This document shows positions 40,895 through 42,947 of a DNA stretch of 42,947 nt, one piece after another. Source of the DNA: CAZMFZ01 sp964565665 (GTDB lineage Bacteria > Bacteroidota > Bacteroidia > Cytophagales > UBA9547); assembly GCA_964565665.1 (NCBI GenBank), contig CAZMFZ010000012.1:1-42947 (forward strand), written 5' to 3'. A model generated the notes under the pieces. The model was given only the letters and a program-made list of their open reading frames with translations. It did no database searches and was not told the origin of the DNA. Position 1 is the first letter of the stretch; each line of letters begins with the position of its first letter. The position numbers were made by a program, and so were the translations under genes.

Positions 40895-42358
40895 TCATTC
40901 ATTTACCTTCGAAAAATACCGCTCTAATTGCTCGGCTTTCTCGTTGTCTGCCAATACCTGTATGGTATCGTTGGGTTCTAATATTGTGCCTCCGGTGGGT
41001 ACAAAATACTTTTCATCGCGAAAAACAGTTACAATAAGACTTCCCTTAAGTTCAGGTAGTTGCACAATAGATTTTTTTAAATAGGCTGTATTACGGTCGC
41101 TTATTTTCAAATTTATAAGCTTCATATTGCTCTCTTCATATTCACTAAATTCTATAGGCGATTTTATCTTTTTTACATACGGGGCATCTAAACCCAGCCA
41201 TCGGGCAAGAAAAGGCATAGGCCAGCCTTGTAATAAGGCAGAAGTAAGCACAATGAAAAATACTATGTTGAATATCCATCCTGCTTCTTTGATATTGGCC
41301 AACAATGGAAATGTGGCTAAGATGATAGGTACTGCCCCACGCAAACCCACTAATGATATAAAAAGTTTTTCACGCCATTGATAGCTAGAAAATGCCAAGG
41401 AAGTAAACACACCCAAAGGGCGGGCAAATAATATTAAAAATAGCGCAATCAAAATTTCAACAGAAAAGCCTTTGATTAATTCTGAAGGGTAAACCAACAA
41501 GCCCAAAGTGAGAAACATACCAATTTGCGAAAGCCAAGCAATGCCATCGAAAAATCGGAATATACTTTTTTTATGCACAATATCGTTGTTACTCACCATT
41601 AGCCCACCAACATATACTGCCAAAAACCCACTTCCCTGTAAAGAAGTAGTGAGCGAATAAATAAACATCGCAAAAGCTAGCGTGAACACGGTATAAAATC
41701 CCTCAATTGGAAATCGTATTTTATTAATGAGCAACACATACAACTTGCCCAATAGCAACCCGGCTGCCAAACCCACTCCCATTTCAAGCACAAAATCGAT
41801 AGTAAGCGACCAAATGCTAAACTCTTTTATAGTAATTAGTTCTATTAAGCTAATGGTGAGGAACACAGCCATAGGGTCGTTAGTGCCAGATTCTAATTCT
41901 AGTAACGGCTTAATGCCACCTTTTAAATTGATATTTCGAGTACTAATAATAGAGAATACTGCTGCAGCATCGGTAGATGAGACTACAGCCCCAAGCAACA
42001 AACCTACCAGCCAATCTATATCGAAAATATAGTGTACAAATGCCCCAATAGAAATGGTAGTGATGAGTACGCCAAGGGTAGATAGGCTAATTGCAGGCTT
42101 AAGAATATGCTTTACATGCTTCCACTTTGTATCGAGCCCGCCCGAAAAGAGAATAAATACCAAGGCTATAATGCCAATATTTTGTGTAAGCTCTGCATCA
42201 TCGAAATAAATGTTGCCCGGCCCTTCCGAGCCGGCCATCATACCCACGCCAATAAACAGCAGCATGATGGGTACGCCAATGTTATTGCTGATTTTAGCAA
42301 TGATAATGCTTACAATAATCAGTACAGAAATAAATAGCAGCAGCGTATCGATATTCAT
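40895..42358 (-). CDS. K+/H+ antiporter, NhaP2/CvrA-like, with TrkA-C domain
   Basis: A cation/proton antiporter of the CPA1 family. Twelve or so membrane helices cover residues 1-385. The signature SSTDAAAVFSI and ELESGTNDPMAVFLTISLIEL carry the conserved Asp residues of the ion path. MLLFIGVGMMAGSEGPG and VGLRGAVPIILATFPL are typical of NhaP2. The C-terminal 85 residues form a TrkA-C-like regulatory domain (ISDRNTAYLKKSIVQLPELK, ILEPNDTIQVLAD). It probably controls cytoplasmic K+ and pH. Length of 487 residues is somewhat below E. coli NhaP2, which has an extra C-terminal part. Single gene. Confidence 0.9.
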   Translation of the reverse strand: MNIDTLLLFISVLIIVSIIIAKISNNIGVPIMLLFIGVGMMAGSEGPGNIYFDDAELTQNIGIIALVFILFSGGLDTKWKHVKHILKPAISLSTLGVLITTISIGAFVHYIFDIDWLVGLLLGAVVSSTDAAAVFSIISTRNINLKGGIKPLLELESGTNDPMAVFLTISLIELITIKEFSIWSLTIDFVLEMGVGLAAGLLLGKLYVLLINKIRFPIEGFYTVFTLAFAMFIYSLTTSLQGSGFLAVYVGGLMVSNNDIVHKKSIFRFFDGIAWLSQIGMFLTLGLLVYPSELIKGFSVEILIALFLILFARPLGVFTSLAFSSYQWREKLFISLVGLRGAVPIILATFPLLANIKEAGWIFNIVFFIVLTSALLQGWPMPFLARWLGLDAPYVKKIKSPIEFSEYEESNMKLINLKISDRNTAYLKKSIVQLPELKGSLIVTVFRDEKYFVPTGGTILEPNDTIQVLADNEKAEQLERYFSKVNE

Positions 42359-42457
42359 TGAATAAACATAACAAAAAAATCTGTGCCATTGCCATGCTTA
42401 ATCTTATTATGATATACCTAATTCTTGAAAATTAAAAAATTACAATTGTCGCTAAAA

Positions 42458-42937
42458 TCAGGCTTTGACTTTTTCCAAAAGCTTGTTGTAGGCTTCAGAA
42501 TGTTTAAATGCTTCTAAGTTTGATGGCTTAAGAGGCTTCATCATGTAATAAACAATAATGCCATTTTTAAACCAATGCTGTAATTCATCTTTTTTATCGA
42601 AGCCAGATAAAATTACAATTTTACATTTAGATGTAATTGCAGCAGGTAGTAATTCGAACTTGGCGAGAAATGCTGTACCGTTCATTACAGGCATATCTAA
42701 ATCAAGAAAAATGATGTCGGGAATTTCAGTTGGTTTATCTGCATATTTCAACAGATAGTTGATTGCACTAAAGCCTGCAGGCTGAATAATGCTTTTTTTT
42801 GCAATTTTGGTATTGATTACCACCTGCTGCGCCATAAAATTGCTTATGTCGTGGTCGTCTATCAGCATTGCTAAATCTAAAGATTTGCCCAAATTGACGG
42901 CAATGTTTTCTATGTTAATATCTTGTGGTTCAAGCAT
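42458..42937 (-). CDS. Stand-alone receiver-domain response regulator
   Basis: 159 residues, one REC domain and no output domain. The acidic pair is Asp27-Asp28 in MLIDDHD, the phosphorylated residue is Asp79 in IIFLDLDMPVMNG, the Ser of VILSGF corresponds to the Thr/Ser switch, and MMKPLKP carries the conserved lysine. The N-terminal 22 residues precede the fold and are unusual but contain the first ATG. Single-domain receivers pass phosphate in relays or act on protein partners; the cognate histidine kinase is not in the window, which ends 10 bases upstream of the start. Confidence 0.88.
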   Translation of the reverse strand: MLEPQDINIENIAVNLGKSLDLAMLIDDHDISNFMAQQVVINTKIAKKSIIQPAGFSAINYLLKYADKPTEIPDIIFLDLDMPVMNGTAFLAKFELLPAAITSKCKIVILSGFDKKDELQHWFKNGIIVYYMMKPLKPSNLEAFKHSEAYNKLLEKVKA

Positions 42938-42947
42938 TGAATATATA

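Noticed and set aside
1..42947. Prophage, integrative element or insertion sequence
   Set aside because: No integrase, transposase, phage structural gene, tRNA attachment site or direct-repeat boundary is seen. The only element-like unit is the palindrome-bracketed ATPase gene.

Overview
The window is a gene-dense, AT-rich chromosomal segment from a member of the Bacteroidota. The signs are a TonB with the phylum-specific N-terminus, a secreted enzyme with a type IX secretion (T9SS) tail, a YwqK-type MORN-repeat protein family, MtaB, and promoters of the TTTG / TAnnTTTG type. The best promoter, in front of rpmE2, has 19 bp between its two boxes. Shine-Dalgarno sequences are mostly absent and several genes appear to start at TTG or GTG. 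I see no rRNA, tRNA, CRISPR array, prophage or classical insertion sequence. Species cannot be fixed from this sequence.

Layout. 1-6.2 kb: rRNA methylase rlmB, a secreted sugar isomerase-like protein, a P-loop ATPase/nuclease gene bracketed by two near-identical palindromes, holB, and a xylulokinase-like kinase. 6.2-12.2 kb: a membrane patatin-like lipase, two small proteins, and a tightly overlapping operon aroK - lipoprotein - DUF4905 - LysM protein. 12.2-19 kb: TonB, a divergent pair of outer-membrane barrel paralogues, mtaB, a cation-diffusion transporter and an arginine decarboxylase. 19-28 kb: a T9SS-exported sugar-dehydrogenase/CBM9 protein, an M1 aminopeptidase lipoprotein, ppnP and valS. 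28-31.6 kb: a conserved hypothetical, a PyrR-like phosphoribosyltransferase, rpmE2, two tandem TerD genes and lipB. 31.8-36.4 kb: two secreted MORN-repeat proteins around a beta-carbonic anhydrase, and a photolyase. 36.4-42.9 kb: a decayed toxin-antitoxin pair, a TerB-like protein, a TolC / O-antigen-polymerase-like / hexapeptide acetyltransferase operon, a K+/H+ antiporter and a lone receiver protein.

Most genes are housekeeping or envelope genes with ordinary context. The unusual material is structural. (a) The ATPase gene is enclosed by two copies of one palindrome, and the upstream copy covers the -33 box of the gene's own promoter; this looks like a self-regulated, possibly mobile, single-gene cassette. 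(b) The valS gene carries three different palindromic repeats inserted in frame, adding peptides to an essential tRNA synthetase, similar in principle to the palindromic elements of Rickettsia. One of these resembles an intergenic palindrome at 4.67 kb. (c) A RelE-type toxin and its antitoxin each carry a single-base frameshift. (d) Two genes have a -7 promoter box only 4 nt before the start codon, suggesting leaderless transcripts.
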